A program made the position numbers and the translations under genes. From CAYJPA01 sp964371945 (GTDB lineage: Bacteria; Chloroflexota; Chloroflexia; Thermomicrobiales; UBA6265): a stretch of 38,227 nucleotides of DNA. The notes beneath the pieces are model-generated. The model was given only the letters and a program-made list of their open reading frames with translations, ran no database searches and was not told where the DNA came from. Shown here one piece after another: positions 8,814-16,010 of this stretch. Positions within the stretch are counted from its first letter, which is position 1. Each line of letters begins with the position of its first letter. The stretch covers positions 1-38,227 of the forward strand of contig CAYJPA010000058.1 in the NCBI GenBank assembly GCA_964371945.1, written 5' to 3'.

Positions 8814-9317
8814 ATGCTCACGTCATCAGCCGGCACTTCACACGGCGTTTGGAATGCAGTCCTTCCCGATCCGGATGGCGCTGAACAATCGATCTCTCAG
8901 GCACTTGCAAAGGGCCCTGTGCTGCTCGGTATCTACAAGAGCTCCTGCGCGGCCAGCAAAGTCATGATGCCGGTGCTGCAACGGATCGCGTTGCGCCACC
9001 AATCTGATGGACTCACGACGCTCGGCGTTTCTCAGGATTCCGCGAACATCACCCGTTCGTTCGCTCGCCGTTACAAGATCGAATTCCCGATCTTGGTGGA
9101 AGCGCCCGATTTCCCCGTTTCGAACGGACTCGATATCCACTACACCCCGACGGTATTCGTGTTGAGCCGCGACGGCGCCATCACCTACACGACGATGGGC
9201 TTCCTGCGCGGACAGGTCGAGGAGATCGAAGCCGCGGTCGCCGCTGAGCTGGGAGTCGCTTCTCTCACGATCATCTCGCCTGACGAAGCCGACATTCCAT
9301 TCTTTGTCCCTGGCTGA
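8814..9317 (+). CDS. Thioredoxin-fold redoxin with a single cysteine
   Basis: A 167-residue cytoplasmic protein of the AhpC/TSA-redoxin thioredoxin fold. The active-site loop reads KSSCAASK, with Cys45 as the only cysteine in the protein, where a thioredoxin has CxxC. The cis-proline loop is YTPTVFV (Pro112). A single N-terminal cysteine points to a one-Cys peroxidase or a monothiol carrier needing an external thiol. The strand order (VLLGIYKSS, LTTLGVSQD, TPTVFVLSRDG) fits the fold. GGGAGG stands nine bases before ATG 8814. It is divergent from the SpaA-repeat gene and convergent with the M28 pair. A resistance or stress role cannot be read from the sequence. Confidence 0.75.
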   Translation: MLTSSAGTSHGVWNAVLPDPDGAEQSISQALAKGPVLLGIYKSSCAASKVMMPVLQRIALRHQSDGLTTLGVSQDSANITRSFARRYKIEFPILVEAPDFPVSNGLDIHYTPTVFVLSRDGAITYTTMGFLRGQVEEIEAAVAAELGVASLTIISPDEADIPFFVPG

Positions 9318-9349
9318 CCGGGCAACAACCTGTCCTAGGTCTAGGACAA

Positions 9350-11125
9350 TCACCCAGTCCCTGTTGCGGCAATGACGATCTCTGTCGCTTGATCGAGCGC
9401 CCACACGAGCCGGTTTCGCCCGCGCAGCAAGTGCGCTTTCAGAATGCCAAGTTGATGAGCATCTTCGCGAGCTTTGGCCATACCCAACGCCGGCGCAAGA
9501 TCGGGCAACGGCGGCGGCTCATACGTCGAATCGTGGTGGAAGGCCGATGCCCGGCTGTAGTTCACGGGAATCAGAATCCGCGCCAGATTTCGCTGCGCCG
9601 CATTGAATCGCCGTGCGTCCGTCGATGACGGATCACCATCCGGTGCGCTTTCGTACAGCCGGGCGAGCTCAATATCGAGCTGCACGAGCAACGTAAACGC
9701 CGGACCAAAGGAAAAGTCTGGACCCGCGGCTTCCTGATACTTGTCCAGCGTTTGACGGAATGCATGAGTCGTCACCCGCCAGTCGAACGGGAGCGCCGGC
9801 GCATTGAGCGTTCGCAGCATCGACGCGGCATACATCTTCATATCACGCAGCAGGTTGTCGCGATCCGCGATTTCGATCGTGTCGTCCTCGGAATGCCAGG
9901 CGATGTTGGCGCCGCACCCACCCACCGGATAGTAGCCGTGGGCGTCTCGCGCTTCCTGCGACATGGTCGAGCTGAGCATGTAGAAGCTGGTGATTCCAAT
10001 CTGATTGAAGCTGTAGTCGCCGGCGCGCGGCGCCCGCTCGGTCTGGGGCGTGATGCCGGTCGTTTCACGGATGACCGTGTCGACGAACGGCTCCGCCTCA
10101 CTCATGCATGTCAGCTCAGTGAAGGTATCCGCCCAGCGGCAACCGGGCGAATCGCAATTGATTTGCGCCACGCAATGCCTGGCGAGCTCGATCGCGAAAG
10201 TGTCCGCATACCAGGTCGAACCCGCGTATCGGCCGTGGGAGTGCCCACTCCACCATGCGATCTTCAACGACCTCGCGAGTCGATCCCGGTGCTGCCAAAA
10301 AACGCGGGCGAGCTCGAGCATCGTCGCATCGCCGGTGGCGTTGTCGCCGGCGCCGGCATGCCAGGAATCCACATGGCCGTGCAGCAACGCGAATTCCTCT
10401 GGCGCCGATGCACCCGGAATCTCGGCGACGAGGATCGGAATCGGCCGCCAACCGGTGTCGACCTCGGTCGAGAACGCAACACGTCCCCCGCGCTTGGCGA
10501 CGTCGATCAGCGCCTGTCCGTCCCGCTGATTGACGCCGAGAACGGGAATTGAGGGCTGCCGGTCCGCGTGGTCGAGATCAGGTGTTCCCCAGATCGAGGT
10601 GCAGATGCTCTCGTGGATGTACTCGCCGGGATTGATATAGATGCCCGCCAGCGCGCCCGCTCGCTGGGCGTCGAGCACCCGGGCGGGCGCGGCCATGCCA
10701 TCGACGATCACGACTTTGCCGGTGACATCGACTCCCCGAAAATCGATACCGACCGACCAGTCGTCGGTCGATTCGGGATTCTCGACCGGCGGGAAATAGA
10801 GCAGATCGCCGCTAAGCTCCTGCCCGTTGGTCGATGCGGACATCGCGGTCGTCTTGGCCCGGAACGACTGTCCGCCCGGCTCATCGACGCGCAAGGTCGC
10901 GCTGACCGGCATCGAAACGAAGCAGACGGGCTCCTGCAGCGTGTGCGGCACGCCCCACTCCGCCAATCTGGCGATCAGATACTCGACTGCCTCCCGCTCC
11001 TGCGCGGAGCCGGAGCTTCTGACCAGCGTCGAAAAGCGTTCGACCGTTGCCCAGGGAGCATCGAGCGAGATCGCGCTCAGCAGTTCCTGTTCCAGCGCGG
11101 CGTCGTTCCAATCGGTAAAGCTCAT
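9350..11125 (-). CDS. M28-like metallopeptidase paralogue A, altered site
   Basis: A 591-residue protein of the M28 (aminopeptidase Y/PSMA) fold with a PA-type insertion at about 100-240. M28 ligands are recognisable at HGHVD (His251, Asp253), GDN (Asp261), NCDS (Asp325) and AWHSED (His411). The segment that in M28 enzymes carries the catalytic and metal-binding Glu-Glu pair reads WWSGHSHGRYAGS (291-303), with His-Ser-His instead. A conserved HES (171-173) in the PA insertion and an FHHD motif near the C-terminus are shared with the next gene. No signal peptide is present. It lies 16 bases after paralogue B in one operon, with GGGAGA before its ATG. It may be a peptidase with a rebuilt site or a non-peptidase relative. 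Confidence 0.8.
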   Translation of the reverse strand: MSFTDWNDAALEQELLSAISLDAPWATVERFSTLVRSSGSAQEREAVEYLIARLAEWGVPHTLQEPVCFVSMPVSATLRVDEPGGQSFRAKTTAMSASTNGQELSGDLLYFPPVENPESTDDWSVGIDFRGVDVTGKVVIVDGMAAPARVLDAQRAGALAGIYINPGEYIHESICTSIWGTPDLDHADRQPSIPVLGVNQRDGQALIDVAKRGGRVAFSTEVDTGWRPIPILVAEIPGASAPEEFALLHGHVDSWHAGAGDNATGDATMLELARVFWQHRDRLARSLKIAWWSGHSHGRYAGSTWYADTFAIELARHCVAQINCDSPGCRWADTFTELTCMSEAEPFVDTVIRETTGITPQTERAPRAGDYSFNQIGITSFYMLSSTMSQEARDAHGYYPVGGCGANIAWHSEDDTIEIADRDNLLRDMKMYAASMLRTLNAPALPFDWRVTTHAFRQTLDKYQEAAGPDFSFGPAFTLLVQLDIELARLYESAPDGDPSSTDARRFNAAQRNLARILIPVNYSRASAFHHDSTYEPPPLPDLAPALGMAKAREDAHQLGILKAHLLRGRNRLVWALDQATEIVIAATGTG

Positions 11126-11141
11126 CGTTTCTCCCTACACG

Positions 11142-12812
11142 TCAATATGGCAACAGTTTCTCGGCGGTACGAAGCGCGTGCTCGACCCGGTTGCGCTCGC
11201 GGACAAGCTTGGCGTGCAGGAAGTGCCAATCGTCGCCGGCGCGATCCAGCGCAGCCAGTCTTCCGGATTCTTTCAGTCCGGCGGCCGCCTGGGTCTCGGT
11301 CGTCAGGTCATGATGGAATGGACCGTGTTCGGTGTAGTTCACCGGAATCAGCACCTGATTGAGCGATTTGATGAGCTCGTTCTCGTCCTCTGCATTCATG
11401 ATGCTGAGATCGACTTGCCGGATCGCATCAGCCAATTTGCGAGCTCTGCCGGCCACACCAGCCAGGTCGATTTCACCTCGCGCGGCGGCGTGGTATCCGT
11501 CGAGCGCGTTCCCGATCTCGTCCGCTTCGAACGACGGATCGAACGGCAATCGCTCGAGCGTGCACAGCCGCCAGAGCGTTTCGGCGAAGATGGAAGCATC
11601 CCGTTTCAGGAAATCCGGGTCGATCTTGTCGATCAAATCCTCAGCCGTGTGCCACCACCAACCAAGCGAAACGCCGCCGAAGATCTCCGCCACTGCAGCA
11701 TCATCGCCGGTTCCTGGCCGGAGGGAAAGAGCACCGAACAGCGACGGAATGCCGTGTCCCCAAAACGACTGGTCGCTTGAGCGGCCGGTGCGGTGGTACT
11801 TGAGATTTGCGCCCGCCGTGTACTTCAACACCAATTTCGCGAAGGGATATGTTCCGGCCATCGAACTTGCGCTGTCGAGAATCGTCGCGCCCTTCGCGCC
11901 GGCCGAATCGATGTTGACATGGCATATGCACCGATCGTGCAGCTCCGACCAATGGTTGTCGGCATACCAGGTCGAACCGGCGTAGCGGCCATGCGAGTGG
12001 CCCGACCAAAACGCGATGCGAACGCCTCGCCGGAGTTTGTCGCGGCGTTCTGCCAACAGCCGGCCGACCTCGACCTGGGTCGCGTTCGCGGTTCCGTTGT
12101 CCATTGCACCGTAGTGCCAGGAATCGATATGACCGCTGAAGAGCACGAAATCATCGCTCTCCTGTCCCGGCAAGTCAGCCGTCAGCGTCGGGATGTTGGT
12201 CCAGGCTCGATACGGTTGGGTCGAGAGTCGAACCCACACCGGTCCGGCCTGCATCAAGCGTTTGAGTCGTTCGCCGTCGGTTCGCGCGATTCCCACCGCT
12301 GGGACGGATGGCAAAAAGCGCGCGGTTTCGGGCAGCGGCGTTCCCCACACCGGCGAGATGCACATCTCGTGGATGTGATCAGGATTGATGAAGATTTGCC
12401 CGATCGCGCCCGCCCGTGCTGCCGCCAGCGCGGCATCCTCGATCGCAACGCCATCAACCACGACGACTTTTCCGCGCGCATCAAAGGCGCCGTAATCGGT
12501 CGAACGCGACGATCCGACATGGATAAGCTCGCCCTCGACACCGGTTTCGCTCGTGGAAGGTGTCAGGGCGTATCCGTTGCAATGAATCTCAGCCGTTTGG
12601 GGAGAGAGGAGCGTCAAAGTCGACTTGATGGGGTAGCCAATCAGGCATTCCGCTTCATAACGGTTCACGTTGTAGCCGAACGATCTGAGCTCCGCTTCGA
12701 CGTAATCGAAGGCGACAGCTTCTCCCGGCGTACCCGAAAGACGAACAGTGCTGGCAATCGATCGCAAATGGCGTTCGAGCTCCGCGAGCGAAACCGCTCC
12801 ACCGATCCCCAT
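11142..12812 (-). CDS. M28-like metallopeptidase paralogue B, altered site
   Basis: A 556-residue paralogue of the downstream gene and first in their two-gene operon. The M28 landmarks are SGHID (His228, Asp230), MDN (Asp238), NIDS (Asp302) and WWHTAED (His388). As in the neighbour, the Glu-Glu position is replaced: FWSGHSHGRYAGS (268-280). The PA-type insertion carries HIHEM (146-150), and the C-terminal helical part contains IPVNYTEHGPFHHD. ATG 12812 is preceded by AAGGAGA. The protein has no signal peptide, so it would act inside the cell. The two copies differ enough to suggest an old duplication and could form a heteromer. It is divergent from malate synthase. Confidence 0.8.
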   Translation of the reverse strand: MGIGGAVSLAELERHLRSIASTVRLSGTPGEAVAFDYVEAELRSFGYNVNRYEAECLIGYPIKSTLTLLSPQTAEIHCNGYALTPSTSETGVEGELIHVGSSRSTDYGAFDARGKVVVVDGVAIEDAALAAARAGAIGQIFINPDHIHEMCISPVWGTPLPETARFLPSVPAVGIARTDGERLKRLMQAGPVWVRLSTQPYRAWTNIPTLTADLPGQESDDFVLFSGHIDSWHYGAMDNGTANATQVEVGRLLAERRDKLRRGVRIAFWSGHSHGRYAGSTWYADNHWSELHDRCICHVNIDSAGAKGATILDSASSMAGTYPFAKLVLKYTAGANLKYHRTGRSSDQSFWGHGIPSLFGALSLRPGTGDDAAVAEIFGGVSLGWWWHTAEDLIDKIDPDFLKRDASIFAETLWRLCTLERLPFDPSFEADEIGNALDGYHAAARGEIDLAGVAGRARKLADAIRQVDLSIMNAEDENELIKSLNQVLIPVNYTEHGPFHHDLTTETQAAAGLKESGRLAALDRAGDDWHFLHAKLVRERNRVEHALRTAEKLLPY

Positions 12813-12945
12813 GGTTCGTCTCCTTCGAATCCCCCGATTCCGGCCGCGCGGCGGCCATTATGACGTCTACCGCCGATCGTGGGAACATGCGAAGATGACC
12901 GCACGCTGAACAAGATCGTCCCGAGCTGACATGGAGTCTGCAAGC

Positions 12946-14517
12946 ATGCCTACTGGAGTAACCGTTCTTTCCCCTGTTCCGGGTGATGCCGGCGGCGTTC
13001 TCACGGACGCTGCCCTGGAGTTTGTCGCGACACTTCACCGCGCGTTCAATCCCACTCGCGAAGCACTACTTGCTCGGCGAGTGGAACGGCAAATACTGAT
13101 CGCCGCCGGTCAGAAACTGACCTTCCTTCCCGAAACAGCATCGGTTCGCGAGGGCGCATGGTCGGTGGCCGAATGCCCGCCCGCACTGCTCGATCGTCGA
13201 ACCGAAATCACCGGTCCGACCGATCGCAAAATGTTGATCAACGCCCTGAATTCGGGCGCGAAAGTCTTCATGGCAGACCTCGAAGATGCGCTCTCTCCGA
13301 CCTGGGAAAACGTGACCACGGGTCAGCGCAATCTGATGGACGCCGTTCGTGGAACAATCTCGCTCACCCAGGAAGACGGAAAGTCCTACAAGCTGAATGA
13401 CGACATCGCGACGCTGCTTGTCCGGCCGCGCGGCTGGCATCTGGTCGAGCGACACGTTTTGGTCGATGGCAGTCCGATCTCGGCCAGCCTGTTCGATTTC
13501 GGATTGATGTTCTTCCACAACGCCAAAGAGCAGCTCGCTCGCGGCGCTGGGCCCTACTTCTATCTGCCAAAAATGGAGAGTCATCTCGAGGCCAGACTCT
13601 GGAACGATGTCTTCAATGCCGCCCAGGACGCGATCGGGATTCCGCGCGGCACCATCCGCGCCACGATGCTGATCGAAACGATTCTCGGGGCGTTTGAAAT
13701 GGAAGAATTCCTGTACGAGCTCCGTGATCACGCCGCGGGGCTTAACGCCGGCCGTTGGGACTATATCTTTAGTTTGATCAAGGTCTTTCGCGACGATCCG
13801 AATCAAATCCTGCCGGATCGCGCTCAAGTCACCATGGCGGTGCCATTCATGCGCGCCTATTCAGAGCTGCTGGTCAAGACGTGCCACAAACGTGGCGCGC
13901 ACGCGATCGGCGGTATGGCCGCCTTCATTCCAACCCGACGCGATGCGGCCGTCAATGAAATGGCTATCGCGAAGGTGCGCGAAGACAAGGAGCGCGAGGC
14001 CGGCGCCGGCTTCGACGGCACCTGGGTCGCCCATCCGGGATTAGTGCCGGTCGCGATCGAAATCTTCAACACGGCGCTCGGGGAGCGACCGAATCAGAAG
14101 GACCGACAGCGTGACGACGTTAACGTGTCGCCAGAACAGCTCGTGGATGTGCGGATCGACGACAGCAAAATCACCGACGCAGGACTGCGCACAAATGTGA
14201 GCGTCGCGCTGCAGTACCTCGACAACTGGCTTCGCGGTAACGGCGCCGCCGCGATCAACAACCTGATGGAAGATGCCGCGACGGCGGAGATCTCACGCGC
14301 GCAGCTTTGGCAATGGATTCGCCACGGCGCAAAGACCGGCGACGGAGTCACGATCACCAAGGATCGGTACTCGACCAGCTTGACCGAAGAGATCGAGAAA
14401 CTCGGTGGCATCACGGTCGGCCGGTATCGCGATGCGGCCGAGATTCTGAACGGCTTGATTCTGTCGGACGAATTCGAACAGTTTTTGACGCTTCCGGCGT
14501 ACGCCTACCTGAACTGA
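12946..14517 (+). CDS. aceB: Malate synthase A
   Basis: Condenses glyoxylate with acetyl-CoA to malate. The family signature RDHAAGLNAGRWDYIF is clear. Other active-site elements are RPRGWHL (substrate-binding Arg), MLIET (metal-binding Glu) and MEDAATAEISR, which holds the catalytic Asp in malate synthase A. Length (523 residues from this start, 528 from ATG 12931) matches the A form of about 530. I prefer ATG 12946 because GGAG lies nine bases upstream; 12931 is the alternative. The gene is followed after 12 bases by the lactonase gene, and the two may be co-transcribed. Isocitrate lyase is not in the window, so the glyoxylate source is not shown. Confidence 0.95.
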   Translation: MPTGVTVLSPVPGDAGGVLTDAALEFVATLHRAFNPTREALLARRVERQILIAAGQKLTFLPETASVREGAWSVAECPPALLDRRTEITGPTDRKMLINALNSGAKVFMADLEDALSPTWENVTTGQRNLMDAVRGTISLTQEDGKSYKLNDDIATLLVRPRGWHLVERHVLVDGSPISASLFDFGLMFFHNAKEQLARGAGPYFYLPKMESHLEARLWNDVFNAAQDAIGIPRGTIRATMLIETILGAFEMEEFLYELRDHAAGLNAGRWDYIFSLIKVFRDDPNQILPDRAQVTMAVPFMRAYSELLVKTCHKRGAHAIGGMAAFIPTRRDAAVNEMAIAKVREDKEREAGAGFDGTWVAHPGLVPVAIEIFNTALGERPNQKDRQRDDVNVSPEQLVDVRIDDSKITDAGLRTNVSVALQYLDNWLRGNGAAAINNLMEDAATAEISRAQLWQWIRHGAKTGDGVTITKDRYSTSLTEEIEKLGGITVGRYRDAAEILNGLILSDEFEQFLTLPAYAYLN

Positions 14518-14529
14518 AAGGGCTTTCGC

Positions 14530-15378
14530 ATGCGCACTACATCCGAGGTCGAGCTTCTCATTAGCGGCTACGACACGCCGGAGGGCCCCGCGTTTGATCG
14601 CGAGGGCAACCTCTGGCACGTCAATTGGGATAGCTCGTCGATCATCAAAATGACGCCGGACGGCGATTCCAGCGCGTTCTTCAATACCGGCGGCATTCCC
14701 GCCGGGTTGGCGTTTCATCCGGATGGGTCGCTCTACATCGCCGACGAAGGCGGCAACATCCACGGCGTGATGCGGCTGACGATGGACGGTAAGGCTGAAA
14801 TCCTGGTCAACGAATTCGAGGGCCAACCGCTAAACGGAGCCAACGACCTCGTCTTTGACAAGAATGGCGTGCTCTACTTCTCAGACCCGTGGGGAAGCAA
14901 CGATCAGAGCTTGATTGGAGGCTTCTATCGCTTCTTTCCAGATGGCCGCTTGGAACAAATAGATTCCGGACTCGCGTTTCCGAATGGTGTGACCCTCAAT
15001 AGTGAAGAAGATGCTGTCTATCTCGCAGAAACCTATCAAAACCGCATATTGAAGTACCCAATTAATGATGATGGTTCAATCGGTCCAAGAGAAACATGGG
15101 CCGAGGTCGAAACTCCTCCCGGCGCGGATGGAATGGCGTTCGATCTCAATGGCGATCTCTATGTCGCCCACTTCAATGGCCGCCGGGTCGATGTCTTCAA
15201 TCCGTCAGGCAAGCTCGTGGACAAGATCGAGGTGCCTGGTCTGCAACCGACCAATGTTGCATTTGGCGGTCCCGAGAACAAGACGCTGGTGATCACCGAG
15301 GTCGAAACGAAATCGCTGTATAAGGTCGAACTGTCCGTCGGCGGTCAACCGCTGAACGACGGTCGATCCTATCCTTAA
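14530..15378 (+). CDS. SMP-30/gluconolactonase-family hydrolase
   Basis: A 282-residue six-bladed beta-propeller of the SMP-30/gluconolactonase/LRE family, likely a metal-dependent lactonase in the cytoplasm. The usual metal and active-site residues can be located: Glu18 in TPEGPAF, Asn105 in GANDLVFD, Asn152 in FPNGVTL and Asp200 in GADGMAFD. The repeated FD.(N/D)G(N/V/D)L(Y/W) blade motif occurs several times. ATG 14530 is preceded by GAAAGGG. It lies 12 bases downstream of malate synthase and probably shares its transcript. A sugar-lactone substrate is the family default, not demonstrated. Its stop overlaps the convergent SnoaL-like gene by four bases. Confidence 0.85.
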   Translation: MRTTSEVELLISGYDTPEGPAFDREGNLWHVNWDSSSIIKMTPDGDSSAFFNTGGIPAGLAFHPDGSLYIADEGGNIHGVMRLTMDGKAEILVNEFEGQPLNGANDLVFDKNGVLYFSDPWGSNDQSLIGGFYRFFPDGRLEQIDSGLAFPNGVTLNSEEDAVYLAETYQNRILKYPINDDGSIGPRETWAEVETPPGADGMAFDLNGDLYVAHFNGRRVDVFNPSGKLVDKIEVPGLQPTNVAFGGPENKTLVITEVETKSLYKVELSVGGQPLNDGRSYP

Positions 15379-15785
15379 GAGGGCAGAACGCCGAGCTGCT
15401 GAAAAAGTCCAGCGCTGTCGTATTGCACCCATCGCTCGACGGTCTTGCCGTGGGCGATCCGGTCAATGCCGATTCCCTGTACTTCAACTCGCCTGCCAGA
15501 CGGGGCTACGCCCATAAAGGGTCCGTCGTGCGTTCCGCGCGCGGTGAACCGATAGACGACGCGCTCTGCCGCTTCAAAACATTCATCGATCTCGAGGTGC
15601 AGGTCTGAAAACGCGGTCCGGAATCCGCTGATGTCGATCCGGACTCCTTCGGGACCGTAATGATCGCCGGACGGCAGGTGACTGACGTGCTCAGGGGCGA
15701 CAAGCTCCCGGATCACGCTGGCGTTGCCTTCGTTGAACGCCTCATTGAAAAATCTCACAACAAGGTCTCTGTCGCTCTGTGTCAT
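15375..15785 (-). CDS. SnoaL-like ester cyclase/NTF2-fold protein
   Basis: A 136-residue protein of the SnoaL-like NTF2 fold. Typical elements are the N-terminal helix VVRFFNEAFNEGN, the strand LVAPEHVSHLP, FSDLHLEIDE, and the GTHDGPFMGVAPSGRRVEV block followed by an ERWVQYD strand. Such proteins are cone-shaped and often act on small hydrophobic ligands, but many are only loosely characterised. ATG 15785 is chosen over the adjoining GTG 15788 because GGGAG lies six bases upstream. It is convergent with the lactonase gene and downstream in orientation of the LuxR regulator, with 225 bases between. No operon partner. Confidence 0.8.
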   Translation of the reverse strand: MTQSDRDLVVRFFNEAFNEGNASVIRELVAPEHVSHLPSGDHYGPEGVRIDISGFRTAFSDLHLEIDECFEAAERVVYRFTARGTHDGPFMGVAPSGRRVEVQGIGIDRIAHGKTVERWVQYDSAGLFQQLGVLPS

Positions 15786-16010
15786 CACGGGCTCCCATAT
15801 CGGCCTACGGTCGACCGTTCACCGTGTCGGTCGAATTCCGTTGCCGGACCATTCCGGCATGATCGTATGGTGACGTAGGCGCGAGACCTACACATCCGTT
15901 AGAAGACGTAATTGAGCGGTCAGGTCATATGCATTCAATTGCGTAGACGGGTACATATTAGGGTTCTTGGATGGCGCAGGAATTCAGTTGTTGGAACTGC
16001 ATGCTCGGTG

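Noticed and set aside
9752..10552. A 266-codon plus-strand frame opposite the M28 paralogue A gene
   Set aside because: It is antisense to a well supported gene, is rich in Arg and low-complexity runs, and shows no family motif.
11793..12863. A 356-codon plus-strand frame opposite M28 paralogue B
   Set aside because: It is antisense to an M28-like gene with clear motifs; its residues reflect codon composition and no ribosome site supports it.
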